Source: Prunus persica
Taxonomy: Eukaryota; Streptophyta; Magnoliopsida; Rosales; Rosaceae
Direction of reading: 5' to 3'
Length of the DNA stretch: 64,000 bases
Assembly: GCF_000346465.2 (NCBI RefSeq)
Contig: NC_034012.1
Coordinates: forward strand, 22,768,719-22,832,718
Positions 12,798 through 23,516 of this stretch are shown here, one piece after another. Within the stretch, counting starts at the first letter, position 1. Every line of letters begins with the position of its first letter. The notes beneath the pieces are model-generated. The model worked only from the letters and a program-made list of their open reading frames with translations, made no database searches and was not told the DNA's origin. A program made the translations under genes and the position numbers.

Positions 12798-13547
12798 TTC
12801 AAATTGCCAATTCCCTCGAGAAAAAAATGAACAAATCAAATTGGCAACAATAGATTCATCGTTATCACGAAAATGGGTGTATTTCGGTGATTTTATTTTA
12901 TTTTATTTTTGGGGTGATTATGCTTGAGATCTAACCTAGGGAGCTTTAATTGAAATGATTAAATTTGAGATGTAAATTGAATGAGGTTTGGGGTTTACTC
13001 AACGTACTGCTTAATTTATGCACTAGAGTACTGCATGGTTGGTAGCTTATCATGGTCAATGGAAGGATTAGTCAAAATGAACATTAGTTTTTTCCCTTTT
13101 TCTTTTGATTAGAAGCGATAATTTATTATTAGAACCTTGACTTAAGGGGTGATAGGCACCGCTCTAGAGAATTAGGCTACCAAAATTACACATGAGGATT
13201 TGGCCGACAGACTAACCAGCAACCAACCTTTCTAGTAAAAGCGGTTATAATGAAAATTCATATCTTTGGCATCCCGTAACGTAATGATTCAATAAATGCT
13301 TATGCTGCAAATGTGATATCATTGACCGTTGACTGTTGCAGGAAAACAAAACAAAACGACACAAACTAAAAACAAAACAAAAGCACAAAAGAAAATACCT
13401 CCCTAACCTAACTTTTTGGCTTACAGCTTTTGTATGTGCATTGTTATACATATCTCCTAAATAAATAAACCATCTACTCATAGTAATCTTTGGCAATTAA
13501 TTTCCTCCCAAGTTAAGGTCTCGTGGAGCTTTGCTCTTAATAAATCA
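12798..13547. other. Intergenic
   Basis: AT-rich non-coding DNA between the MITE and the Helitron cluster. No gene, RNA or repeat family was recognised. Confidence 0.5.
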
Positions 13548-13836
13548 CTAGCCTCTCTGCACGCGCTTCTGGGCATGCAAGAGGTTTTTTTTTTAAAAAA
13601 TTTAAATTTATTTTAGAATTAAAAAAGATAATGGATATTTGTGTTCCATAAAAATAGGATCCATTATCTGAATTTTCTTTTAATTTTAATTTTTTTAATA
13701 CGAAAAATTGTGAATTTACCATATTATCCTCATTTAATTAATAATTTCAATTCTTAATGTTTGCATTAACCAAGGGCATTTTTTGGTATTTTGAATGTTT
13801 CACCATTCTCTGCCTTTTGCTTTATATATATATAGA
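13548..13836 (-). mobile_element. Short non-autonomous Helitron, copy 1
   Basis: On the minus strand the copy begins TCTATATATATATAAAG and ends with a GC-rich hairpin followed by CTAG. It sits between A and T, the Helitron insertion dinucleotide. The plus-strand view runs from CTAGCCTCTCTGCACGCGC to TATATAGA followed by T. It is 289 bp with no coding capacity. Superfamily assignment rests on the TC start, the CTRR end, the subterminal hairpin and the lack of a target duplication. Confidence 0.7.
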
Positions 13837-14111
13837 TTAGTCTTTCCGCACGTCCTTTCGTGTTTGCGAGAGACTTTTTTTTAAAAAATTTAATTTATTT
13901 TAGAATTAAAAAGATAATGGGTAGTTGTGTTCTATAAAAATAGGATTCATTATCTGATTTTTTTTTTTTTTTTAATATGAAAAAGTGTTAATTTACCATA
14001 TTATCCTCATTTAATCAATAATTTCAATTCTTAATGTTTGCATTAACTAAGGACATTTTTTGGTATTTTAAATGTTTTACCATTATCTGGCTTTTGCTTT
14101 ATATATATAGA
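13837..14111 (-). mobile_element. Short non-autonomous Helitron, copy 2 (head-to-tail with copy 1)
   Basis: It belongs to the same family as 13548-13836 and abuts it directly; the terminal CTAG has mutated to TTAG on the plus strand. It shares the CATATTATCCTCATTTAAT core and the GCTTTATATATATAG end. The tandem arrangement fits Helitron end-to-end insertion or replication read-through. Confidence 0.65.
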
Positions 14112-14750
14112 AGATGTATGAACGATATCAAAAAGGATACGGAGTTGGGTTTGGAGAAAGTTTCATATATGGTGTTCAAGACTGAGCGAGGATAATATTA
14201 TAATCCATTTAATGAAAAAAAAAATACATTAATGAAAAAAATTTGGATTCGCAGTCCAGTTTTTTACTGAAATATTTTTTGTTTTATTAAATTAATTTGG
14301 AAATAAGATTGCAATTAAAATAACAAAAGTAATAGGATCGTGGAAGTGGAATTTACCCAATATGAATTAAGTTAGAATTACACTCACAATTTTATTTTAT
14401 TTTGTTGGATACACTCACATATTGGGTTTTTTACCAAACAAATCGACGGAGGAATATTTGACTGGGGAGACAGAAAATGATTTTTTTAATGATTTTCCTC
14501 TTTCTCTCTCGTTTGATTGGTCAAAGTGTGTCAGGTGCATTTCCATTATTACTAATAAGAGAAGTGGCCTTCCTGTTTTGTATGTCGGTGGATGTAAAAG
14601 AAAATAAGAAGAAAAAATCATAGAGAGGAGAAGAGAAGAGCGCGCGGCACGACGTGCCATGTGCCTAAATGGAAAACCATCACCGACTAATACAATATAA
14701 TAAAAAATATTCTTACTATTCTTTTTCATGAAGAGGAGACTTTATTTGCA
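14112..14750. other. Intergenic between Helitron copies 2 and 3
   Basis: No gene is seen. The stretch contains a GC-rich patch near 14638-14660 inside otherwise AT-rich DNA. Short open frames here lack recognisable similarity. Confidence 0.45.
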
Positions 14751-15044
14751 CTAGCCTCTTCGCACGTGCTTTCGCACCTGCGAAAAGCTTTTTTTTTTTT
14801 TAAAAAAAATTTTAATTTATTTTAAAATTGAAAAAGATAATGGGTAGTTGTGTTTCATAAAAATAGGATTCATTATTGATTTTTCTTTTAATTTAAAAAT
14901 TTTTTTAATATGAAAAAGTGTGAATTTATCATATTCTCCTCATTTAATTAATAATTTTAATTCTTAATGCTTGGATTAACTAAGGGCATTTTCTGGTATT
15001 TTGAATGTTTCACCATTCTCTGTCTTTTGCTTTATATATATAGA
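14751..15044 (-). mobile_element. Short non-autonomous Helitron, copy 3
   Basis: Plus-strand CTAGCCTCTTCGCACGTGC at the left is preceded by A, and TATATAGA at the right is followed by T. It shows the best hairpin of the cluster, with GCACGTGC pairing near GCACCTGCG. It is 294 bp and non-coding. Confidence 0.7.
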
Positions 15045-15060
15045 TTCCCTTTTTGAATTA

Positions 15061-15370
15061 CTAGTCTCTCTGCACGCGCTTTTGTGCCTGTGAGAAATTT
15101 TTTTACAAAATTTTTAAATTTATTTTCGAATTAAAAAAAATAATGAGTAGTTGTGTTTCATTAAAATAGAATTCATTATCTGATTTTTCTTTTAATATGA
15201 AAAAGTATGAATTTACCATATTATCCTCATTTAATTAATAATTTTAATTCTTAATATTTGCATTAACCATAGGTGTTTCTCAACCAAAAAAAAAAAAAAA
15301 AAACCATAGGCATTTTCTGGCATTTTGAATGTTTCACCTTCTCTGCCTTTTGCTTTATATATATATATTT
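15061..15370 (-). mobile_element. Short non-autonomous Helitron, copy 4
   Basis: It starts CTAGTCTCTCTGCACGCGC after an A. It contains an internal poly-A insertion near 15285-15303 and has a degraded right end (ATATATATTT). Same family as the neighbouring copies. Confidence 0.62.
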
Positions 15371-15388
15371 ATGACCCACAAAATAATA

Positions 15389-15647
15389 TTAGCCTCTTTG
15401 CAAGCGCGGTTTTTAATTTTAAATTTAATTTAGAATTAAAAAAGATAATAGGTAGTTGTGTTCCATAAAAGTAGGATTCATTATCTGATTTTTCTTTTAA
15501 TTTTAATTTTTTAATATGAAAAGTGTGAATTTACCATATTATCCTCATTTAATTAATAATTTCAATTCTTAATGTTTGCTAACCAATGGTATTTTCTAGT
15601 ATTTTGAATGTTTTACCATTTTCTGCCTTTTGCTTTATATATATAGA
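15389..15647 (-). mobile_element. Short non-autonomous Helitron, copy 5
   Basis: It starts TTAGCCTCTTTGCAAGCGC after an A, lacks part of the hairpin arm, and ends TATATAGA followed by T. Same core sequence as the other copies. Confidence 0.62.
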
Positions 15648-15701
15648 TTATACACCATTTTTACAAGCATGCCATACTCGCTCATTTCTCAAGTTTTTTT
15701 T

Positions 15702-15838
15702 TAAAAGATCTTTCTCATTGAGATGGGTGACAATATATTAAACTCACACACACTACACGGATGTTATGACTCAAACCCAAGACCTTTTCTAAGGAAGCAA
15801 TTGCTCTAAATAACTACACTAGTGAGTCCTTTGCTCAA
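15702..15838 (-). mobile_element. tRNA-derived SINE, copy 1
   Basis: On the minus strand, GTAGTTATTTAGAGCAATTG corresponds to a decayed A box and GGGTTTGAGTC to a B box. CTCAAGTTTTTTTT occurs on both sides (about 15688 and 15834), a likely target duplication. It is closely similar to 17223-17357. Confidence 0.6.
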
Positions 15839-15847
15839 GTTTTTTTT

Positions 15848-17222
15848 TTTAATATAAAGAAAATTACAACAAAGATTCATGACGAATCTTAACACCATAC
15901 AAATCACATTTAACAAACCATCTAATGTTTGATGAAAGGAATTTAAACCAAATACATGGATGAGAATGATTCTGACCTCTCTTAACTAGAAGATCATCAA
16001 CTTGATTAGTTTCTCTGTAAATGCACGTTTGGGAGTGATTCTTGATTGGGCAGAATCACTTCTTGAAAGAAGAATGTGAGCCTTTGAATATTTTGAGGTG
16101 CTTAGAAAATAGCATTTAATTTTCTGGTTGGAAAATATTAGAGTTAAGAGTGCTTAAAAGTAATTTGGATGAAAATGCCCTTAAGTATTTTTTGATGATT
16201 TATTAAGGATCTTCGAGAAATTGAATTTGGAAAATTATGATTCTTGTATAATATTGTTTCTCTCGAATGTTTATAAACGCTTGGATATGAAATTACTTTT
16301 GGAATATGATTATTTATGATTGGTTCAGGTGACTAATTAAATGGGGAATTATTTGAGAAGTTCCTCATGTTATGAGGTGATGATTAGAGTTCTTGGGTTG
16401 AGAAAGTAATTATGGAAAAGAGGGTATAGGAAAGAATCTTTTGTGTAGTTGAGTCTAACTCTTGGTATGTACCAGGTTCCAGAGATCTCACAGTGCATAT
16501 GGTTTTTGTTAGGCAAAAATTGTACAAGTAATTCGTATGAACCTCCACCCAACACAATTTCGCTCTCATCCCTGACAGACTTGAGTTTTATTAATTTAGG
16601 TATGACCCATTCAAGACATTATGTCTCTTAATTACAATCTCTTAAAAAAAAGAAGACCCTTTGATTCCAATGTGGATAAAATTTAATTTGGGGGGTTTGT
16701 GTATTAATTTTCCCTTTTTTATATATATATATTTTAATTAAATAAGTAATTACATTATTTTATATTTAATTCAATTTAAACATAAAAAAAAGTGGGTCAT
16801 TCACATGACACATCATCACTTGTGGTAAAAAGACTAAAATAGCATTGCCACGTCATCAAAATTGACAGAGTTATTAATGGAGATAACGATGGGGGATAAA
16901 GTGGAACACACTATCACAGTCAAGGGGGTTAAGTGGGCCACTTTAACTTTGATGAGAAAAGTGAGATTTGGCCAAAGTTTCAGGGACAAAGAAGAGATGA
17001 AAATGTTATAAAAATAAATTTTATTACTAATGAACTGATGGGTGAACCATTGGTTGGTGAGGAAGAAACTGGTGCGAAGAAGAAAAGTTCGATAATATTG
17101 ATAGAGAAGATGAAGCATTTGATAACATTTCATTTTATTATTATTTTATTTGGATATAACAAAGTTAGTTTAAAAGTTAAACATTGTTAAGTTTTGGTTT
17201 TTATTTTTATTTTATTTTTTTT
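15848..17222. other. Intergenic
   Basis: AT-rich non-coding DNA between the two SINE copies. No open frame with recognisable similarity was found. GTCAAGGGGGTTAAGTGGGC near 16918 is the only GC-rich feature and may belong to an unidentified repeat. Confidence 0.4.
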
Positions 17223-17357
17223 AGGACCTTTCCTATTGAAAGGGGCAATAACATATTAAACTCACACACACAACACGGATGCTAGGACTTGAACTCAGGA
17301 CCTTGCCTAAGAGAGTAAATACTCAAAACCACTACACTAGTGAGTCCTTTGCTTGGT
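17223..17357 (-). mobile_element. tRNA-derived SINE, copy 2
   Basis: On the minus strand, an A-box-like TAGTGTAGTGGTTTTGAG (17322-17339) and a B-box-like GAGTTCAAGTCCT (about 17284-17296) are spaced as in a polymerase III promoter. An A-rich tail follows at the left end. It is about 135 bp. TTTTGGTTTT occurs on both flanks. Confidence 0.65.
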
Positions 17358-19084
17358 TTTTTGGTTTTAAATGATAGGACATGGATATATGTCAAAATTT
17401 TGAGTAGGAGATAGAGGAGGGACATAAAAAAAAAAGGTATTAATCTGTTTTGATTTAATCCTGTGATGGTAGGGTAAAGTTCCCCATTGGCTTGAAAACC
17501 ATTGGTGGTCAACAAGTCAACTTTCTTTGGTGGTGCGAGTGTGCCACTATTAGCAATTAAAAACCCTAATAGACTTATGAAAAAATAGATAACTTGAGCC
17601 CCAAGTTACTGACTTTAACAAGTGATTGTGAATTTGGTCGAGGAATATCTCCCAAGTAAGTTATTTTTTTGCCTCAGACTGATAAGGACTTCACAATTTA
17701 TCACAGTAAACTGGTAGTTCTGGCCAAAATGAATATTGAAAACAAATCAAATTATTTTTTTTCAAGAAGAACTACCTGTTACAGAATTTTTAAGATAAAA
17801 AGGAACTCCTATGTCTGCAGGGAGAACAGAACATTGGGCTTCAATTTCTGCTTGGATTATTACCTATGACTCACGCTGAACTGGGTATAACTGTAACAAC
17901 CTGATCCTTAATTAATTCTTAATTACTATTTTATTCAAGGAAATGACTAGAATACCCACGGAATATTTTATTAGGTTTAAAGTTGACTTTTTATTCAGGA
18001 AGGAATTTGAGAATTTCAGTTGTATTGTTGTGTAGAGCACATCGAGTTGAGTCCGTAGACACGTAGTGGGCTCAAATCCGAGTTGTAACGAGAGAGATAC
18101 GATCAAATTTCAAAGAGGGGCAAAATAGTAATTTTTTGGAATTGGTTTTAAAAACCAGATCTCTCTCTCTCTCTCTCTTTCTCTCTCCCTCTCCCCGGGA
18201 ACGCAGCCCTTTCCCCCTCTCGGATCAATTTGGCACAACCACTGCCATCGAAGCCGGTGAGCTCCAAACAGGACCGGCCTGAACCGCCATCCCCTCCCCG
18301 TCACTTCCCAACCAGCACCGTCACTAGCCGCCACTAGAATCCACCGGAAACAGCTAGGGATCGCGCCAGTTTGACAGAAACTTCCCGACTTCGTTCTCCA
18401 TCCTCCGGCCACCAATTCTGACGAGTGATGTATGGTTTCTCACCTACTCTTCGAGCCATAGCTGATGGTTGGGTAGGATTTGATTGATTTCTAGCCCAGG
18501 TTGTTCAATTTATAACTCAGAGTTTGGCAGGATTTCGGGTTGAAATTCCGGCCACTTCCGGCCATTTTTCGAGGTATGTCCAAGAACAAAAGTGGCTCCA
18601 ATTGATGTCCTGAACCTAGGGTAGGAAGCTTGGCCCTTGATTTTGAGATTTTCTGGCGAGTGGTATCGCTTTGGGTACCCACGCGTTGCTGGGTCGTGTG
18701 GCGGCGCGTGGGCAAAGTGGTTGAGCCACATTTTGCCCTAAATTGATCTCCTAGTTGTCACGAGTGCGTAGGTGTACTTGGATTCCAATTTGGATACTGT
18801 TTGAACGTCGAACGGATTTCGCCTATTGTGCGATTTCCGGGTTCAATAGGCTCGGACCGTTGGATCGAACCTGAGTTCATGTATGTTAATCTAGGTAATT
18901 CCACGATCGAATAGAATTCGACGGATCATAAAACGAAGTCCCGGATACTCCAAAAATGCCAACCCTTGGGCTAGGTTTATATTAACTGTCCGATTGTGCG
19001 ATCGTGATTAATCCGACCGTCTGATAGAGGCCAACTCACAAGACATGTTTCCTAGGCATATTAGAACCTTTAGGGACTTCCATA

Positions 19085-19555
19085 CCTGCGAGCGGGGGTT
19101 GTGGCTCGGATTGAAGGGGTATCTTCGAGACCTGCGAGGGCGGATTGCGGCTCGGATAGAAGGGGTATCTTCGAGACTTGCGAGCGAGGATTGCGGCGAG
19201 GATAGAAGGGGTATCTCCAAGACTTGCAAGCGGGGATTGCGGCTCAAATAGAAGGGGTATCTCCGAGAACTGTGAAGGGGGATTGCGGCTCGGATGGAAA
19301 GGGTATCTCCGAGACCTGCGAAGGGGGATTGCGGCTCGGATGAAAGGGGTATCTCTGAGACATGCGAAGGGGGATTGCAGCTCGGATAGAAGGGGTATCT
19401 CCGAGACCTGCGAAGGGGAATTGCGGCTCGGATAGAAGGCGTATCTCCGAGACCTGCGAAGGGGAATTGCGGCTCGGATAGAAGGGGTATAACCGAGGCC
19501 TGCAAGGATTGCGGCTCGGATAGAAGTGGTGTCTTCGAGGCCTGCGAGGATGGGA
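19085..19555. repeat. 46-bp tandem repeat array
   Basis: About ten imperfect units carry the words GATTGCGGCTCGGATAGAAG and GGTATCTCCGAGACCTGCGA. The period measured between 19328 and 19374 is 46 bp. The length is not a multiple of three, so open frames across it are incidental. Confidence 0.88.
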
Positions 19556-20051
19556 TTGATGGATCAGGAATGAGGGTATGCCTAGGAGTAGAAAATTTCA
19601 ATTCTAGGATATTCTTAAACTATACTAAATGGAATTCAGTGTATGGAGCATTTTTATTCAGTATATGACTGATATGAGTATAGGAAAGAACTACGTGTGG
19701 CTTGATCCCTCAGCAAGAGTACGTAGGTAGCCTAGTATTAAAGGTGCAGCCACAAGTTGGAGTCTTTGAGATTGTTATTGTATTATTGATATTCTAATGT
19801 TGAATTGAATGTTGTTAGCAAAGTGCTTTATTTGATTTATTGAGGCCTAAGACCAGTATATTATGATGTTTGATTGCTTGAATATATTTAAATGCATGCT
19901 GAATGATTGAGATACATATGTAAATGTTTGTTGACAGGTGGAGACTTTTGGGGAAATGTTCTATTTAGAGGGGAGACTCTGCCAATTTTTAGGCAGAAGT
20001 CTAGCTACTAGAAAACTGGGTTTTTAGTTAGAATGGCAGTTTGGTCATTTG

Positions 20052-20322
20052 TGTCACATCCCGGAATCGGCTCCGCCGTAGCACGATATTGTCCGCTTTG
20101 GGCCCCCCTCACTGCCGGCGCGGTTTTGTTTCTGGGAGCTCACGAGCAACTTCTCAGTGGGTCACCCATCCTGGGATTACTCTGGCCCCCAACTCGCTTA
20201 ACTTCGGAGTTCCCATGACTCCGAAGCCAGTGAGCTCCCAAAAGGCCTCGTGCTAGATGGATGCGGGTGTGCACATATAAGGCACATCACCCTCTCTCCG
20301 TTGGTTGATGTGGGATCTTACA
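20052..20322. mobile_element. Solo LTR of a Cassandra TRIM element with 5S rRNA-like sequence
   Basis: The 271-bp unit begins TGTCACATCCCGG and ends GATGTGGGATCTTACA. It is flanked by a perfect 5-bp duplication ATTTG (20047-20051 and 20323-20327). Inside, about 20140-20232 on the minus strand resembles plant 5S rRNA: GGGTCACCCATCCTGGGATT and GCTTAACTTCGGAGTTC are complements of the conserved 5S core with its internal polymerase III promoter. Cassandra elements are defined by such 5S-like LTRs. There is no internal domain, so this is a recombination-derived solo LTR. Confidence 0.92.
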
Positions 20323-21771
20323 ATTTGTGCCTAGCATTTGCTAGGTGTCGGACACGCACAGGATTTGACTCAAATTCCAAAGTAAAATTTGGGTCGGGTC
20401 CTTCAATAATTGTGCTGGATTCAAACGTCAGCACCTTCAACTGATGGGGCTCAGCTGGAAATCGATACCAATGTCGGGATTGACAGAGCTCTTAATGTAT
20501 TCTAGCCATGGGGAGGCTTGCAGGATGGACATAATTGAGACTTGTTTAGTCTGGACGGGGTTGTGAGTGGCTGAGTTGATGATTATTGACCTGGAGCTAT
20601 ATTGCCGCACTTGTTTGGCTTGATGATGAATCATCCAAAAGCTATTCTAGGGATTCTGAGAGCTCAGGACATCTCTGTAAATTTGTTCAGGTTTTCATGC
20701 TATGAGAAATCTGAATTCTGCTTGATTTGGCATGTGCTGAACCAAATTTGTAACGAGAGAAATCTCGTTTTCTTTGTAAACTGTTTTTTTTTTCTTTTCT
20801 AAAATTAGAAACCTGAGTTCTGGCTGATCTGTCTTTTGTGAATCAAAGGGTTTGATTGCTTTAGAGTCTGAAGACTTTTTAAGATCAACTGACCTTGTTT
20901 TAAATTTGACAGTGTGATTTTGAGAGTTTTTGTTTTGATTGAATTTTTGGCTGCCGTAACCTTGTTCACCTCCTATTATATTTATAGAGAACTTGAATAA
21001 GGCTTTGTTTTTTTATTATTTAATATCTAGGGGCAGATCTTTTGAAAAGATTTTCTCTTTCTAATGCAGAGAAGGGGGAATTTATTAATCTTGCAAAAAA
21101 GAACCATCAATAGTCAGTTTCTGTGATGGTCCATTTGCTTTTTCTGAAAAACCGATTCTCTTGTTCTCTGTTTGTTTATTGCAAAAACATAACCTGCCAT
21201 GATGGTCCGTTTTCTTTTTCTGACGAACAACTCTCCTGCTCCCTGTTTATCTCTTGAAAACATAACCTGCTATGATGCAAAGCCTTTCTGCATATAGAAA
21301 GGGAACCTGGTCTTCTTTTCCTGGCATTTTAAATAGAGAGCGTTTTCTAATTAACCTGTTTTCATTAACTCCCCATCACTTCCTCTACCTTAGTGGAAAA
21401 TTTTGACTTTTCAAAGTCAGAAAGTCATGTGGGTTCTTTTTTTGAGAAAAGATCTTCCCAAAAAGTCTGCTGACTTACACTCTGGGATTGAGATCAACGA
21501 TGAGAGTTTTTTAGAAGCTGGACCTAATCCTGAAATTAATTAGAAGCTTTGATTTGTTCAGATTAAGTCACCATTTAGTGGCAATTAATCTTTAGTCTGC
21601 AATTTTAATCTTTTGCTAATTGTTTCACAAAGATCTGGACCTCTAAAACCACTTGGGCTGCTTTTTGATTTCAAATAAAGCCCAAACTTCTGTTTTTTGA
21701 TATGAACCAATGTCAATTGGGTTGGCGCGAGGAATTTAGGCCCAAACAAAGGGGCCAAATGATCGCCTTGA

Positions 21772-21852
21772 CTATAATGAGTGGAAACTTATAAGGGGTA
21801 AGTTATAAGGGGTTCACTTTATAGCCATCAGATCAATCCAAGGGCTGGGGAG
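21772..21852 (+). repeat. Left terminal inverted repeat
   Basis: It begins CTATAATGAGTGG and pairs with 38682-38756. Two TTATAAGGGG words are present (21789 and 21804), followed by TAGCCATCAGATCAATCCAA. Matching is strong in the outer 27 bases and weaker inward. Confidence 0.72.
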
Positions 21853-22263
21853 AATTGAGATAAAGTTTCACAGTTGGGTAGGTGAGGAACCCACACCCGA
21901 ATTGAATATCCAGCACGTCCAAAAAGAAGAAGAAGAGGGAAACACGTCCGAAAAAGAAGAATAAGAGGCAAGTTCGAAGTTTGAACAGAAAGAACTCATC
22001 TCTCTAAAACCCAGAGGTCTGAGATACCCAATGAAGGCAACGGCTAACGACAGTTGAAGGCAACGATTCGCCATTCCGTTCTCCAGACCCTGAAAAAGTA
22101 TTTATTTGGAGTAGAAGGGGCAAAGGTGTGGATTCCAAATCAGTGAAGGGGCGAAGCAGTGGAAGGGGAAGGGGAGAAGCTGTAATCGTTGGAAGTGGTA
22201 GGTTCCATTTGTGGAGCAAAGAAACAGAAAGACCCGACACAGACACCTTGCAATAACCAGCAT

Positions 22264-23066
22264 TTGGTGAGTAATTTATGGAATTTGAGTTTAGGGTTAG
22301 AGTAATGGTTTTCCCCAATTTGTAGCATAAATTTTGTTGGATTTGGCATCTCTTCGTTGTGCTTGAGTTGCATGTTAATTTTTGCTTAGGTATATGTTAA
22401 AAAAAGAATGAAAATCAAGTCAATAACAAGTGAATAACATGTCAATAATGATATGAATAAGATAATGGTTTTGAATTGGAGGAGGCCCTCAAAACCTTCC
22501 ACATTTGGAGCAGTGCATAGTGCAGATGAAGAAGAGGCGGTAGAATATATATATATATATATTTTATGAAGTAAATATGATTTCGTTTGTTACTAAATTT
22601 GCCTGACAAACATTTGAACAGATAATAATAAACTCACGAATAGAAGTGCAAAGCAATTGATGAGTAATTTAAGGAATTTGAGTTTAGGGTTAGAGTAATG
22701 GTTTTCCCCAATGTGTACCATCAATGTTGTTGGATTTGGCATCTCTTATTTGTGCTTCAATTGCATGTTAATTTTTGCTTGGGTATATGTTAAAAAACGA
22801 ATGAAAATAGAGTCAATCACATATCAATAACATCTCAATAACATGTCAATAACATGTCAGTAATGATATGAATAAGATAATGGTGTTAAATTGGAGGAGG
22901 CGCTCAAAACCTTCCACATTTGAAGCAGTGCAGAGTGAACAGTACCGCTCTGGCACTAGAATTTATATATTTTGTGAAATAAATATGATTTCATTTGTTA
23001 CTAAATTTGCCTATGAGAAATGAGAACAGATAATAATAAACTCATGAATAAAAGTGCAAAGCATTT
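22264..23066. repeat. Two direct copies of a roughly 400-bp unit
   Basis: Two head-to-tail copies start near 22264 and 22661. They share GGAATTTGAGTTTAGGGTTA, CAATAACATGTCAATAATGA-like words and CAAAACCTTCCACATTTG. The second half of each holds GATAATAATAAACTCA. They lie directly upstream of the Ulp1-type gene and may be part of its promoter or 5' UTR. No coding frame is conserved between them. Confidence 0.8.
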
Positions 23067-23516
23067 GAAATGAAGGTTGATCTATGACGATTGTGGGTGA
23101 CTGAAGAAAAAGATAGAAAGAAAGAAGGATGTGGCAATTGCTTAGCAAGCAGATAGCAGAGTAGATGCTTTGCTTTGCTTCCTTCCACTATATTTCTTAT
23201 TTATTTATTTTGTGTTGTGTATGAAATGACAATAATTGTCATGTGTGTGAAGTGCAGAACTTGCCTACATTGCACTCACACGAGTATGGATCCATAAATA
23301 AAACACGTGAAATTGTTTGTAATTCACATAATCATTGCATTAACAGGTATTTGCACAAATTTTGTCATATTGCTTTGATGATGTTAAAGCTTGTGATCAG
23401 TAATCCGTATGCTCATGTAGTTTGTAAAATTTGTAATGTGCCTGGTTGACTAGTTGTGATTGTGCAAATACGTGGTAGTATATGTGTTCACGTTATTTCA
23501 CATTGTATTTCAGGAT

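Larger units (their letters stand above)
17892..20405 (+). mobile_element. Probable solo LTR of a large retrotransposon, itself interrupted
   Basis: It starts TGTAACAACCTGATCC and ends GGTCGGGTCCTTCA, so TG...CA. It is flanked by ATAAC (17887-17891) and ATAAT (20406-20410), a 5-bp target duplication with one mismatch. It interrupts sequence that is continuous in copy 1 of the PMD module. It contains the 46-bp tandem array at about 19085-19555 and the nested Cassandra LTR at 20052-20322. No gag or pol is present. Family is unknown; a Gypsy origin is a guess. Confidence 0.6.
17461..21763 (+). repeat. PMD-associated module, inverted copy 2, with nested insertions
   Basis: This is the reverse-oriented relative of 2240-3839. 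CTGTGATGGTAGGGTAAAG at 17461, GATTGTGAATTTGG near 17620, ATCGATACCAA near 20462 and AGGCCCAAACAAA near 21739 have counterparts there. The homologous block is split at 17891/20406 by an LTR-like insert. No PMD coding sequence follows; the left end of the large Mutator-like element comes next. Confidence 0.6.

Noticed and set aside
19085..19555. CRISPR-like array or coding repeat
   Set aside because: Units are contiguous 46-bp copies without spacers, in a plant nuclear context; the period is not a multiple of three.
18110..19601. Frames inside the large solo LTR
   Set aside because: They span the 46-bp repeat and flanking LTR DNA; repeated frame rotation shows they are not selected proteins.
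20140..20232. Possible 5S rRNA gene on the minus strand
   Set aside because: The similarity is partial and enclosed in a TG...CA unit with a 5-bp duplication, which is the Cassandra LTR arrangement rather than a 5S gene array.
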